Source: Microbacteriaceae bacterium (lineage in GTDB: Bacteria > Actinomycetota > Actinomycetes > Actinomycetales > Microbacteriaceae). Taken from it: 64,000 nucleotides of DNA. The notes under the pieces are model-generated. The model was not told where the DNA came from. It was given only the letters and a program-made list of their open reading frames with translations, and ran no database searches. Both the position numbers and the translations under genes were made by a program. Position 1 is the stretch's first letter. Every line of letters starts with the position of its first letter. The stretch covers positions 62,001-126,000 of the forward strand of contig JAODMT010000024.1 in NCBI GenBank assembly GCA_025464975.1. The letters run 5' to 3'. Positions 53,315 to 62,253 of the stretch are shown here, one piece after another.

Positions 53315-56128
53315 ATGAGCGCACCGATTCGGACTGCGAAACGACGCATTGGTCCGCGCACGTGGCCAACGCGCTCGCGCCGGGGCTTGCGTTCGGGTGA
53401 AGCGGCCGACGCGGGCATGTTCGCCGCGCTCGCGGTCGTGATCGTCTCTATCGGCTCGTTGCTGCCCCATCTCGGAGCGATTGAGCTTCTCTCGGTGGTG
53501 CCGCTCGCCTTGGTGGGCTTGCGCAACCGCTGGGGAACGGTGGTAGCCGCGGCGGTGGCGGGCGCCTTTGCGGCGTTTCTGGTCGCCGGTCCGACGGCAG
53601 CGATCGTGCTCGCCGGGTGCGCGGCAATCGGAGGGACGTGCGGCATCATTCGCAAGCGCAAGCGAGGTGCGGGCACGGTCCTTCTCGTCGCAATCGTCGT
53701 CGCACCAGTGACAGCCGCCGTCGCCATCGGAGCACTGTTCGTCTTTTCCGCGGCGCGGGATCTCGCGTTCGGGTCGGTGCGGGCGACGCTATCCGGGCTC
53801 GTGACCGTTTTGGCGGCGACGCCCGTCGATCCGTCCGTCGGTCACAGTTCGTTCCAAATCCTCGACGCACTGCTCAGCGCGTGGCCAGCCACCGTCGCGG
53901 TTCTCGCGTTGGTCGGTGTCCCGCTCGGGATGCTCGTCACGAACGTGTTCGTCGTCGTTGTCGTCCGTCGCGTCGAATGGCTCAACCGCGCGGACGCGCT
54001 CGACGATGCCGCGCGCGATGAAGCGCTCGACGAGCGCGTCGCACCGTTACCGGTCGTCCTCTCCGGCCTCGCGTTCCATCATCCGGGGATGTCGACGAGG
54101 GCACTCAGCGGCGTCGACCTGACCATCGAAGCGGGCGAGTTCGTCGTCATTGCCGGGCCGAACGGATCGGGCAAGTCAACCCTCGTCTCGGTGCTGGCAG
54201 GCGCAAAACCGTCCGGCGGTTCGGTTTCCAGACCCGGCGGCGTCGGGCTGGGACTCATCGGCGGGACGGCCATCGTGCATCAACGACCGGAAGCCCAAGT
54301 GATCGGCGGGACGGTGGAGGAGGATCTGCGTTGGGGCGTGCCGCCGGGCGAGCCACTCGATATCGATGCTCTCCTCGCTGCCGTCGGCCTGGATGGACTC
54401 TCCGCCGCCGCCACCGATTCCCTCTCTGGCGGCCAGTTGCAGCGACTCTCCATTGCGGGCGCCCTCGCCCGGCGCCCCGCTCTCCTTATCTCGGACGAGT
54501 CGACCTCAATGCTCGATGCCGGCGGCCGGCTGGACGTGCTCGAGCTCCTCGCGTCGCTTCCGGCGCGCACGGGAACGACCGTGGTCCACGTGACCCACGA
54601 TCCCGCCGAAGTTGCCCGCGCCGACCGCGTCGTCCGACTCGCGCATGGCCGGATCGTCAGTGAGCAGGTCTTCAGCAAGCAGAGCATCGACGAGCGGGTC
54701 GTCGGCGTACCGATGACCCGCGAGCCCGAGCACCCAGACGGGCAACCCCAGAACGAGCCCATGATCCGCGTGCGCGGTCTTGGCCACCGCTTCAATGACA
54801 GAACCCCGTGGCAAGTCACCGCGCTGGAGTCCGTCGACCTGGACATCTACAGCGGCGAGGGCCTCCTGATCACTGGCCAGAACGGCTCCGGCAAGTCGAC
54901 GCTCGCGTGGCTGCTCGCCGGGCTCGTCGTCCCGACGCACGGCTCCATCACTCTCGACGGCCTCCCGCCGTCCTCGGTACTCGGCGCGGTCGCGTTGTCA
55001 TTCCAGCACGCGCGACTGCAGGTACAGCGGCCGACGGTCGGCGAGGACATCCTGAATGCCGCCGGTCCCGAAGCACCGACCGGAGTGGTCGGGGAGCCCG
55101 ATGCGGATGCGTTCGTCGCCGCCAATCTGCACGCGGTCGGACTTCCCGTCGGGCTCGCGTCCCGCTCCGTCGAGGAGCTCAGCGGTGGTCAGCTGCGTCG
55201 GGTGGCGATCGCCGGACTCATCGCGTCGCGACCGAAGGTGCTCGTGCTCGACGAGCCGCTGGCCGGCCTTGACCGTGACGGACGACTCGAGCTGCTCACC
55301 CTGCTGGGAACTCTCCGCCGGACTGAGGGGCTCACCCTGGTGATCATTTCGCACGATATCGAGGACATGGCACTGGCGTGTTCCAGGCAGGTCCGGATCA
55401 CGAACGGCGTAGTCCGCGCGGTTCGCGCGGTCGATCTCTCCGCGCCAGAAGCTCGACGTCCCCGAGCACGACGCGCTGGCCTTGTGCTCCGCCCCATCCC
55501 GGGCGACACGCCGCTCCACCGACTGGGCGCCGCGGTGAAACTCGCCGCGCTGGCTGCCATCACCGTCGCTTCCCTCCTGTTCCCCGGATGGCCCGCAATC
55601 GCCGTCCTCGCCGTGCTCGTCGCCGGAGCAGTCGCCGTTGCCCGCATTCCAGCCGCGGCGGTACCGCGGGTTCCGGTCGCGGTCACCGCCCTGGTGCTGA
55701 TCGGGGCGGTCGCCTCGTTCTTTGGTCATGGCCTCGCGCTTTATGCGCAGTCCATCCTTCTGACGGTGCTCCTCTTCGCGCTCTCCCTTGTGGTCGTCTG
55801 GACGACGCGTGTCGAGCAGCTGCCCGGCGCGTTCACCGCACTTGCCCGGCCGTTTCGCCTCGTGGGCGCACCGATCGAAGACTGGGCGCATGCGCTCGCT
55901 CTCACCGTGCGGACATTACCTGTGTTGCAGGACGAAATCCGGGTCCTCCTCGCTGCCCGTCGCCTGCGGCATCCCTCCCCGTCGGGAACCCGAAGGGCGC
56001 TACTCGCCTCCCGGGCAAGAGAGCTCACCGACCTCCTCGTCGCCATCGTCGCGTCGGCAGGCAGGCGGGCCACCGACCTGGCCCACGCGATGACGATCCG
56101 CGGCGGCCTTCCCCGGTCGCCGCTATGA
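53315..56128 (+). CDS. Single-chain ECF-type transporter: membrane domain + two ATPases + EcfT
   Basis: 937 residues from ATG 53315; an earlier TTG (53267) would add 16. Four modules lie in one polypeptide: an N-terminal membrane domain (~35-225, S-component/DUF2232-like), a first ABC ATPase (Walker A GPNGSGKST ~281-289, signature LSGGQ ~370-374, Walker B with DE ~394), a second ATPase (GQNGSGKST ~521-529, LSGGQ ~622, VLDEP ~645), and a C-terminal EcfT-like transmembrane domain (~720-937). In most bacteria these are separate EcfA, EcfA', EcfT and S proteins. Such transporters import vitamins or metal ions. The substrate is not evident; a stand-alone S component elsewhere could also be used. 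Confidence 0.85.
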   Translation: MSAPIRTAKRRIGPRTWPTRSRRGLRSGEAADAGMFAALAVVIVSIGSLLPHLGAIELLSVVPLALVGLRNRWGTVVAAAVAGAFAAFLVAGPTAAIVLAGCAAIGGTCGIIRKRKRGAGTVLLVAIVVAPVTAAVAIGALFVFSAARDLAFGSVRATLSGLVTVLAATPVDPSVGHSSFQILDALLSAWPATVAVLALVGVPLGMLVTNVFVVVVVRRVEWLNRADALDDAARDEALDERVAPLPVVLSGLAFHHPGMSTRALSGVDLTIEAGEFVVIAGPNGSGKSTLVSVLAGAKPSGGSVSRPGGVGLGLIGGTAIVHQRPEAQVIGGTVEEDLRWGVPPGEPLDIDALLAAVGLDGLSAAATDSLSGGQLQRLSIAGALARRPALLISDESTSMLDAGGRLDVLELLASLPARTGTTVVHVTHDPAEVARADRVVRLAHGRIVSEQVFSKQSIDERVVGVPMTREPEHPDGQPQNEPMIRVRGLGHRFNDRTPWQVTALESVDLDIYSGEGLLITGQNGSGKSTLAWLLAGLVVPTHGSITLDGLPPSSVLGAVALSFQHARLQVQRPTVGEDILNAAGPEAPTGVVGEPDADAFVAANLHAVGLPVGLASRSVEELSGGQLRRVAIAGLIASRPKVLVLDEPLAGLDRDGRLELLTLLGTLRRTEGLTLVIISHDIEDMALACSRQVRITNGVVRAVRAVDLSAPEARRPRARRAGLVLRPIPGDTPLHRLGAAVKLAALAAITVASLLFPGWPAIAVLAVLVAGAVAVARIPAAAVPRVPVAVTALVLIGAVASFFGHGLALYAQSILLTVLLFALSLVVVWTTRVEQLPGAFTALARPFRLVGAPIEDWAHALALTVRTLPVLQDEIRVLLAARRLRHPSPSGTRRALLASRARELTDLLVAIVASAGRRATDLAHAMTIRGGLPRSPL

Positions 56129-56159
56129 CCAGGATGACGACGCTGCATACCGCGGGCTC

Positions 56160-56315
56160 CACGGCCTCGCCAGGCGCCTCCCACATGGCTATGTGGATCG
56201 TGAAGTGCTCGGGAGCGGCGCCGTGCCAGTGCCATTCGCCGGGCGGAGTCTTGATGGTGTCGCCGGGCCGTATCTCGACGATGTCGCCCGTGAACATCTC
56301 GGCGGGACCCTTCAC
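56160..56315 (-). pseudogene. Cupin-domain fragment
   Basis: A minus-strand stretch reads MFTGDIVEIRPGDTIKTPPG and EWHWHGAAPEHFTIHIAMWE, the metal-binding half of a small cupin (HWHGA motif). Before and after it the sequence is not cupin-like, and no start codon with a ribosome-binding site is evident. It is a remnant of a cupin gene, lying convergent to the end of the ECF transporter gene. Confidence 0.6.
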
Positions 56316-56420
56316 GCTGGGCCGCTTCGGCAGGTTTTTGCAGAGCAGTTGTGGTCGTACCGTGTGTGTGGCGGGATGGCTTGTGTCAGTTCGCCGGGAT
56401 GGTCGTTGAAAGGAACCCGA

Positions 56421-56795
56421 ATGCCTGACTGGAGTGAAACCGAGCTACACACAATCGGTGATGCTGAGGAGTTGCAGATCGCGTCGCGGCGCCGGGACGG
56501 AACGCTGCGGCCGTACGTCACCATCTGGGTCGTGCACGCGGGCGAGGGCATCTACGTGCGCTCCGCGTACGGGTCGACCAACCCATGGTTCCGACGCGCG
56601 AAAGCCAGCGGGACCGGTCGCATCCGCGCCGGTGGTGTCGAACACGACGTGACCTTTGAGGAGGCTGCGCCCGATGCGCACACGGCGATCGATGCTGCAT
56701 TCCATGCGAAATACGATCGCCACGGGCCGAACATCGTCGGAACCGTCGTCGGTGACCAGGTGCGGAACGTCACCATCCGGCTCGATCCGCAGTAA
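56421..56795 (+). CDS. DUF2255-family protein
   Basis: 124 residues from ATG 56421, with GAAAGGA upstream; the longer frame runs across the cupin remnant. It matches DUF2255: RDGTLRPYVTIWVVHAGEGI, YVRSAYGSTNPWFRRA, VEHDVTFEEA and DAAFHAKYDRHGPN. The fold is related to flavin-reductase-like/nitroreductase-like split barrels, but no function is established. It converges on the LysR gene. Confidence 0.82.
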   Translation: MPDWSETELHTIGDAEELQIASRRRDGTLRPYVTIWVVHAGEGIYVRSAYGSTNPWFRRAKASGTGRIRAGGVEHDVTFEEAAPDAHTAIDAAFHAKYDRHGPNIVGTVVGDQVRNVTIRLDPQ

Positions 56796-56821
56796 GGCTT
56801 GTTCCGCAGCGAAACAATCGC

Positions 56822-57703
56822 TCAGTCTTGCGTTCCGAGCATTCCGAGCAGCGCTGCGGCGGCATTGGACGGGGCTGGCGCGACGCGTACGGCGAGTGAC
56901 ACGGTCCATTCCAGCTCGTCGCCAGAGAGCGGGATGCGAACGAGATCTTCGCGTGGCGGGACGGCGAAGCGGGGTAAGAGCGCAATGCCGAGGCCGTGGC
57001 GAACGAAATCGGCCCCCGTTTCGGGATTTGTGACTTCGACCGCGACATGGCGAGGGATCCCCGCCCTCTCGAAGGCACGGTCCGTCAGAGTTCGGAGGCC
57101 GTAGCCGAGCGGAAAGTCGATGAACGGGTCCGGCGGTATGTCCCTCAGTGCGACCATGCGCCTACCGGACAGCCGATGATCCGCCGGCACCACGAGATCG
57201 ATCGGCGTGGAGCCGACCTGGTGCAGGCGTAGGCGGGGGTGCCCAGCATCCATCAGCGAGGCGAAGGTGAGGTCGAGCCGGCCGCCGAGTAGTGCTTCGG
57301 TCAGCCCCTGGGACCCGCTCGATGACGCGGTCAGCTGGATGTCTACGAGCGGGAAGCGGAGATGGTACCGCCCGAGCAAAGCGGGGATATCGAAGGGGAT
57401 GGCCGACGTCATTGTCCCGATTCGCAGGGTTCCGCTGACACGGCCGCTCACCCCCGCAACCGCATCCCGCGCTTCCCGTTCTGCCTCAAGTAGGGCTCGT
57501 GCGCGGGGGACGAGCTCTTCGCCTGCCGGAGTGAGTTGGAAGGTGCGCGCTGACCTCAGGATGAGCGAGGTGTCGAGTTCATCCTCCAGGCCTTTGACGG
57601 CCGCCGAAATGCTCGACTGGACGACATGAAGGGCGACCGCCGCCCTGCTGAAGCTCCGTTCGTCGACCGTGGCGACGAAGTACCGCAGCTGACGCAGATC
57701 CAC
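56822..57703 (-). CDS. LysR-family transcriptional regulator
   Basis: 293 residues. The N-terminal helix-turn-helix (FSRAAVALHVVQSSISAAVK) is followed by the effector domain (GTLRIGTMTSAIPFDIPALL and LPRFAVPPREDLVRIPLSG). It is divergent from an MFS transporter gene with 107 nt between starts, the classic layout in which the LysR protein controls its neighbour. Confidence 0.92.
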   Translation of the reverse strand: MDLRQLRYFVATVDERSFSRAAVALHVVQSSISAAVKGLEDELDTSLILRSARTFQLTPAGEELVPRARALLEAEREARDAVAGVSGRVSGTLRIGTMTSAIPFDIPALLGRYHLRFPLVDIQLTASSSGSQGLTEALLGGRLDLTFASLMDAGHPRLRLHQVGSTPIDLVVPADHRLSGRRMVALRDIPPDPFIDFPLGYGLRTLTDRAFERAGIPRHVAVEVTNPETGADFVRHGLGIALLPRFAVPPREDLVRIPLSGDELEWTVSLAVRVAPAPSNAAAALLGMLGTQD

Positions 57704-57724
57704 CCAATCATTATCGCCCTAACC

Positions 57725-57737
57725 GATGCAAAGCATC
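57725..57737. promoter_or_regulatory. Candidate LysR site GATGC-AAA-GCATC
   Basis: A perfect 5-bp inverted repeat with 3-nt spacer in the LysR/MFS intergenic region; GATGCAT at 57758-57764 repeats one half. Confidence 0.4.
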
Positions 57738-57810
57738 CAAAATGTTCGTTGGACACGATGCATGGGCCGGAGCATTCTGGAATAGACGCACACTGCAGAA
57801 AGGTCAGGGC

Positions 57811-59073
57811 ATGTCAGTAGAAGAGCATTTAGCCACCACCATTTCGTCGCGCTTTGAGGCCGGAGGCGAACCGCGGGCGACTCGGAGGCGCCACGGCATC
57901 GGGTTCTGGGTCGTGGCCCTCGCCTTCCTGACCGGCATGGCGTTCTCCACGATTCCGACCCCGCTGTACCCCCTGTACCAGCAGCGTGAGGGCTTTTCCA
58001 CCTTCACCGTCACCGTGGTCTTCGCGGTCTACGCGGTCGGCGTGATCATCAGTCTGATTCTCGCGGGCCACATCTCGGACTGGATCGGTCGCAAGCGTGT
58101 CCTCATTCCGGCCTTGGGAATCGAGGCGCTCGCCGCCATTCTCTTCCTGGTCTGGCCCGATCTTGCCGGGCTGCTGATCGCACGGTTCGTGACGGGCCTG
58201 GGAGTGGGGATGCTCACCGCCACCGCGACGGCGTACCTGAATGAACTGCACGGGGTCCATCATCCGAGTGGAGGTCGGGGCCGTTTCGAGATCGTCTCGA
58301 CAGCCGCCAACATCGGGGGACTCGGAGTCGGCCCTCTCGTCGCAGGGGCTCTCGCCCAGTTCGTGACCTCGCCGCTCACGGTCCCGTACCTAGTGTTCCT
58401 CGCTCTTCTGATGCTCAGCATGATCGGCGTCGCGGTTACCCCGGAGACCGTAAGACAGCTCCCGCAGCGCCCGTCGTATCGCCCGCAAGCTCTGGGAGGC
58501 GCGGCGTCGGGGCGGGTCTTCTGGGAAGCGGCGGGCAGCGCCTTCGCGGCGTTCGCAATCTTCGGGATATTCACCTCGGTCGCGCCCGGCTTCGTCGCCG
58601 GCACGCTGAACGAACCGAGCCGCTTGCTGGCCGGAGTGAGCGTCTTCGTCGTCTTCGGCGCCGCGGCACTGGCCCAGAGCACCACCAACCGCATCGGTGG
58701 AGGCGCGCGGCTGGCCATCGGCCTTGTTGGCGAGACTGCTGGGCTCATCACTCTCGCCGCAGGCATGATCGCCGTCAGCTTTCCCGCCTTCCTCATCGGC
58801 GGCGCGCTCGCCGGCGCCTCCGCGGGCATCCTGTTCAAGTCGGCGATCGGCACCGTCGTCGCCTCCACCGACGCGTCAAAACGTGGAGGAGCGCTCGCAA
58901 GCGTATTCCTCGTCGCCTACCTGGGTCTCATCGTTCCGTCTTTGGCGATAGGCGTGACGACGCTCTACACATCTGCCGCGTTGGCGATGCTCTGGTTCTC
59001 CGCCGCCCTCGTCGTCCTGCTCGCTGTCCTCGCGCGGTATTCGGTCAGAAGCCGATCCGCGAGCCGCGCCTGA
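57811..59073 (+). CDS. MFS transporter
   Basis: 420 residues from ATG 57811 behind AAAGG; the frame upstream is not membrane-like. About 40 polar residues precede twelve hydrophobic segments. Motif A is GHISDWIGRKRVLIP. The protein resembles the exporter at 9276-10487 (same FSTFTVTVVFAVYAVG versus FSVTVLTVIFAVYVVG opening and LARLVQG/LIARFVTG blocks), so they belong to one subfamily. Probably an exporter under LysR control; substrate unknown. Confidence 0.9.
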   Translation: MSVEEHLATTISSRFEAGGEPRATRRRHGIGFWVVALAFLTGMAFSTIPTPLYPLYQQREGFSTFTVTVVFAVYAVGVIISLILAGHISDWIGRKRVLIPALGIEALAAILFLVWPDLAGLLIARFVTGLGVGMLTATATAYLNELHGVHHPSGGRGRFEIVSTAANIGGLGVGPLVAGALAQFVTSPLTVPYLVFLALLMLSMIGVAVTPETVRQLPQRPSYRPQALGGAASGRVFWEAAGSAFAAFAIFGIFTSVAPGFVAGTLNEPSRLLAGVSVFVVFGAAALAQSTTNRIGGGARLAIGLVGETAGLITLAAGMIAVSFPAFLIGGALAGASAGILFKSAIGTVVASTDASKRGGALASVFLVAYLGLIVPSLAIGVTTLYTSAALAMLWFSAALVVLLAVLARYSVRSRSASRA

Positions 59074-59368
59074 ACGCCCGAGGGCGCCGGCCATGCCGCT
59101 GATCGCCGCCGCCACTGGCGCCGCTGGTCGAGTAGGCCGCCCGCGCCCGGGAAGACGCATCGCCAACGGCGATCGTTTCCATCGGAATCATTCGCTTTAC
59201 ACGATGACAAAACGGGCCGAGAATTTCCCCATGAACTCTCGCGCCACTCGACCGCGCGACCAGATCCTCCCAGTCCTCCCCCGGGACTATGAAGACCTCT
59301 TCGCCAAACTGACGGGCCAGCCTCTCGCCGAGGCGACACCCGGCCTTGGGCGGTTGCACCCGGCGTAA

Positions 59369-59546
59369 TTCGAGTGAATATGGCGGCCGAAAGGCCGCCC
59401 GGGGCCGGAAGGCTCCTGGCGTTCGTTCGCGCGAACGCCGCGCGCGCGGCGGCCTCCCGCCCATCGCCGCGCGAGGTCCAGAAGGGCTGGGCACCCGATG
59501 CCCGCGGCACAACCGCGGGTATCCAGCCACATGTAAAGGAGAAGTG
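59369..59546 (+). promoter_or_regulatory. Structured leader of the cyd operon with three hairpins
   Basis: Three separate perfect hairpins lie in order before cydA: GGCGGCC-GAAA-GGCCGCC (59382-59399), GGCGTTCG with CGAACGCC (59418-59439, 6-nt loop), and CCCGCGG-CACAA-CCGCGGG (59501-59519). AAAGGAG follows at 59535. No coding sequence is recognised. It may be a structured 5' UTR controlling cyd expression, or the first hairpin may be the terminator of the upstream MFS gene. Confidence 0.45.
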
Positions 59547-60980
59547 ATGAGTCTCGAAGACTTGTCGCGCTGGCAATTCGCCCTGACGATCGTGTTCCAC
59601 ATGATCTTCCCGTCGATCACGGTCGGTCTGTCGATCTTCCTGTCCATCGTCTACGCCGTCTATTGGCGCACCAAGAAGCCGATCTATCTGCAGATGTTCC
59701 GCTTCTGGCGCCGCATCTTCGCGGTCGGATTCGCACTCGGCGTCGTCGCGGGCGCCGTCATCACGTTCGAGATGGGGCTCAACTGGGGCGTCTTTGGCGC
59801 CAAGACCGGCCCGATCATCGGTCCGATCATCGGCATGGAGGTCGTCACGGCCTTCTTCGTGGAGGCTGGGTTCATCGGCATCCTGCTGTACGGAGAGAGC
59901 CGCGTGCGCAAGGGCACAATGTTCGCCTCGACCGTCATGGTCGCGATCGGCACGATCCTCTCGACGACATGGATCCTGGTCGCGAACTCCTGGATGCAGA
60001 CGCCAGCCGGGTATGCCATGAAGAACGGCCAGTTCGTGCCGACCGACTGGATGAAGGTGATTTTCAACCCGTCATTCGGGCTGCGTTTCACCCACATGTT
60101 CCTCGCGGCGCTCGTCGCCGCATCCCTCTTTCTCGTGGGGCTCTCGGCCTACTACCTGGTCAAGGGGCGCTCGGTCGGGTTCGCTCGCCGATCCCTTTCC
60201 ATTGGTCTCGGCGTCGCCACCCTGCTGCTGCCGCTCCAACTCATGGTGGGCGACACGCTCGCCGCAACTGTCGTCGCGCCCCACCAGCTCACGAAGCTCG
60301 AGGCGATCGAGGGCAACTGGACCTCGACGAACACGGGCTGGAACATCTTCGTCATCCCGGATCAGGAGGCACAACGCAACCTCGTGCAGATCTCCGTGCC
60401 GTGGCTCGGCAGCGCGATCGCCAAGGACCCCACCGGACACAGGCCGACTCCGGGGTTGTTGAACACGCCCAAGGCCGATCAGCCGAACATGGCGGCGACC
60501 TTCTGGGGATTCCGCATTATGTTCTTCGGCTCGCTGTTCATGTTCGCCAGCATCTTCGTCGGCATAATCCTGCGCATCCGGAACAAGCTGTGGGAGTCCC
60601 GGCGATTCCACAAGTACCTGATGTGGACCACGCCCGTCGGTATCCTGACCATCCTCGCCGGCTGGGTGACGTCGGAGGCGGGGCGCCAGCCGTGGGTCGT
60701 TTACGGCCTGCTCCGCACGTCAACTGCGGTCTCCCACCTCGCGAGCGGCGAGCTCGTGTTCTCGGTCATTGGGTTCGTCGCCCTCTACCTTGCGCTGCTA
60801 GTCGCTTTCATCGCGTACGTCGTTCGCACGATGAAGATCGGGCCGGAGCGGGACGATCCGCGCCTCGACGGCATCGAACCGCACGTCCCATTGCTCGACG
60901 AGCCGCTCGATGAGATCGACGAACTTGAGCGCATCAAAACGGCCGGATTGGCCGACGCACTGGAGGTGAGCGCCAAATGA
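59547..60980 (+). CDS. cydA: Cytochrome bd ubiquinol/menaquinol oxidase subunit I
   Basis: 477 residues from ATG 59547, behind AAAGGAG. CydA hallmarks: LSRWQFALTIVFHMIFPSIT with the heme His near residue 18, GMEVVTAFFVEAGFIGILLYG with the conserved Glu residues, and GWVTSEAGRQPWVVYGLLRT with the quinol-site region. The quinol-binding loop is short, as in actinobacterial and Gram-positive enzymes. It oxidises menaquinol and reduces O2 to water with high affinity. First gene of the cydAB-(77 aa)-D-C operon. Confidence 0.96.
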   Translation: MSLEDLSRWQFALTIVFHMIFPSITVGLSIFLSIVYAVYWRTKKPIYLQMFRFWRRIFAVGFALGVVAGAVITFEMGLNWGVFGAKTGPIIGPIIGMEVVTAFFVEAGFIGILLYGESRVRKGTMFASTVMVAIGTILSTTWILVANSWMQTPAGYAMKNGQFVPTDWMKVIFNPSFGLRFTHMFLAALVAASLFLVGLSAYYLVKGRSVGFARRSLSIGLGVATLLLPLQLMVGDTLAATVVAPHQLTKLEAIEGNWTSTNTGWNIFVIPDQEAQRNLVQISVPWLGSAIAKDPTGHRPTPGLLNTPKADQPNMAATFWGFRIMFFGSLFMFASIFVGIILRIRNKLWESRRFHKYLMWTTPVGILTILAGWVTSEAGRQPWVVYGLLRTSTAVSHLASGELVFSVIGFVALYLALLVAFIAYVVRTMKIGPERDDPRLDGIEPHVPLLDEPLDEIDELERIKTAGLADALEVSAK

Positions 60981-62023
60981 TGGTGACAATCTGGTTCCTG
61001 GTCATCCTGCTGTGCCTGGTCATGTATGTCGTGCTTGACGGCTACGACCTCGGCGCGGGGATCGCCTCGCTATTCGAGCGCAATCGGCACTTCAAGCACG
61101 AGATCGTGGAGGTCGTGGCGACGCGCTGGGACGGCAACGAGACGTGGCTCGTGTTGCTCGGCGTCGCGCTATGGGCCGGCTTCCCGCTTGCGTTCGGTGT
61201 CATCCTGCCGCACCTCTACCTTCCGCTCATCGTCACGCTGTTCGCACTCATCGCGCGGGGTGCGAGCGTCGAGTTCATCTCCCAGAACCCGCAGGCCAAG
61301 CAGGCCTGGGTCACCCTCTTCGGCGTGAGCTCGCTCGTCGCGGCCTTCGCACAGGGATTCGCGATCGGCTCGCTGACCTCCGCCGCTCCGATTGTCAACG
61401 GCGCCTTCGCGGGCTCCGCGTTCGGTGCCTTCACGCCGTTCAGCGTGCTCGGCGGCGTGACCGCGGTGCTGGTCTACCTCGCGCTCGGCTACGGATTCCT
61501 GAAGATCAAGTCGCACGGAGTAATGCGTGAGAGCGCAGCGCGGCGTGGCGCGGCGGTAGCCATCGCGGCGGTAGTCGCGATAGTGGCGACTCTCGTCGCC
61601 ATCAACGCGACGGCGGCGCCGCTCAATCTCTCGACCGCGGGCCGGGCGATTGCGTTCTGGGGGCTCCTGCTGTTCGCAGTGGCCGGAGTCGCGATGACCG
61701 TCGCAACGTTCCGCCGCACGACAGAGACCGTGCTCGCCGACCGGCTGCCCTTCACCGGAATTGTCGTCACGATCGTCTCGGTGATCCTCGCGATCACCGT
61801 CGCGCGCTACCCGGTGCTCCTGCCGCCGTCGCTCACGCTGAACGAGGCGCGGAGTCCGGATGGCTCGCTCATCTTCCTGCTCGTCGGGATCGGACTCAAC
61901 ATGCCGCTCATCCTCTTCTATAACTGGTTCTCGCATCGCACCTTCGGCGGCAAGATCGTCGCCGAACCGCACGCCGACGGCACCGCGACCGAGATCGCCG
62001 TCACCTCAGGGAGTAACTCGTGA
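60977..62023 (+). CDS. cydB: Cytochrome bd oxidase subunit II
   Basis: 348 residues, overlapping cydA by 4 nt. CydB blocks: YVVLDGYDLGAGIASLF, TRWDGNETWLVLLGVALWAG, and LRFARGASVEF-like FALIARGASVEFISQNPQAK. Eight hydrophobic segments are visible. It forms the oxidase heterodimer with CydA in the cytoplasmic membrane. Confidence 0.96.
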   Translation: MMVTIWFLVILLCLVMYVVLDGYDLGAGIASLFERNRHFKHEIVEVVATRWDGNETWLVLLGVALWAGFPLAFGVILPHLYLPLIVTLFALIARGASVEFISQNPQAKQAWVTLFGVSSLVAAFAQGFAIGSLTSAAPIVNGAFAGSAFGAFTPFSVLGGVTAVLVYLALGYGFLKIKSHGVMRESAARRGAAVAIAAVVAIVATLVAINATAAPLNLSTAGRAIAFWGLLLFAVAGVAMTVATFRRTTETVLADRLPFTGIVVTIVSVILAITVARYPVLLPPSLTLNEARSPDGSLIFLLVGIGLNMPLILFYNWFSHRTFGGKIVAEPHADGTATEIAVTSGSNS

Positions 62024-62253
62024 CCACCAAGACACCAGGCAATCGGGCGCTGCGCGCCATCGGCGGCACGATCAAGGTCATCGCGCTGACCATCCTTGCG
62101 CTCGTCATCTACTTCATCTGTGACGACCTGTTCGGCGGCTACCCGCAGTTCCACTCGACTCTCATCACGTGGATCCTGCTGCTCGGGTTCATGGCGTTCG
62201 GCCTCGTGATGTGGATCGTGGACGAGCGTCGCCACCTCGGCGACGATGACTGA
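62020..62253 (+). CDS. Small two-helix membrane protein in the cyd operon
   Basis: 77 residues, start overlapping the cydB stop (ATGA region) and end overlapping the cydD start by 8 nt. Two hydrophobic segments (VIALTILALVIYFICDDLFG and TLITWILLLGFMAFGLVMWI) are separated by a short loop; the C-terminus is acidic. It is longer than CydX (about 30-40 residues, one helix) of proteobacteria and I do not recognise it. Its position and double coupling suggest an accessory subunit or assembly factor of the oxidase. Confidence 0.75.
   Translation: MTTKTPGNRALRAIGGTIKVIALTILALVIYFICDDLFGGYPQFHSTLITWILLLGFMAFGLVMWIVDERRHLGDDD

Noticed and set aside
59093-59368. 91-residue frame before cydA
   Set aside because: No homology-like pattern, Arg/Pro-rich composition and no ribosome-binding site; treated as non-coding DNA upstream of the cyd leader.
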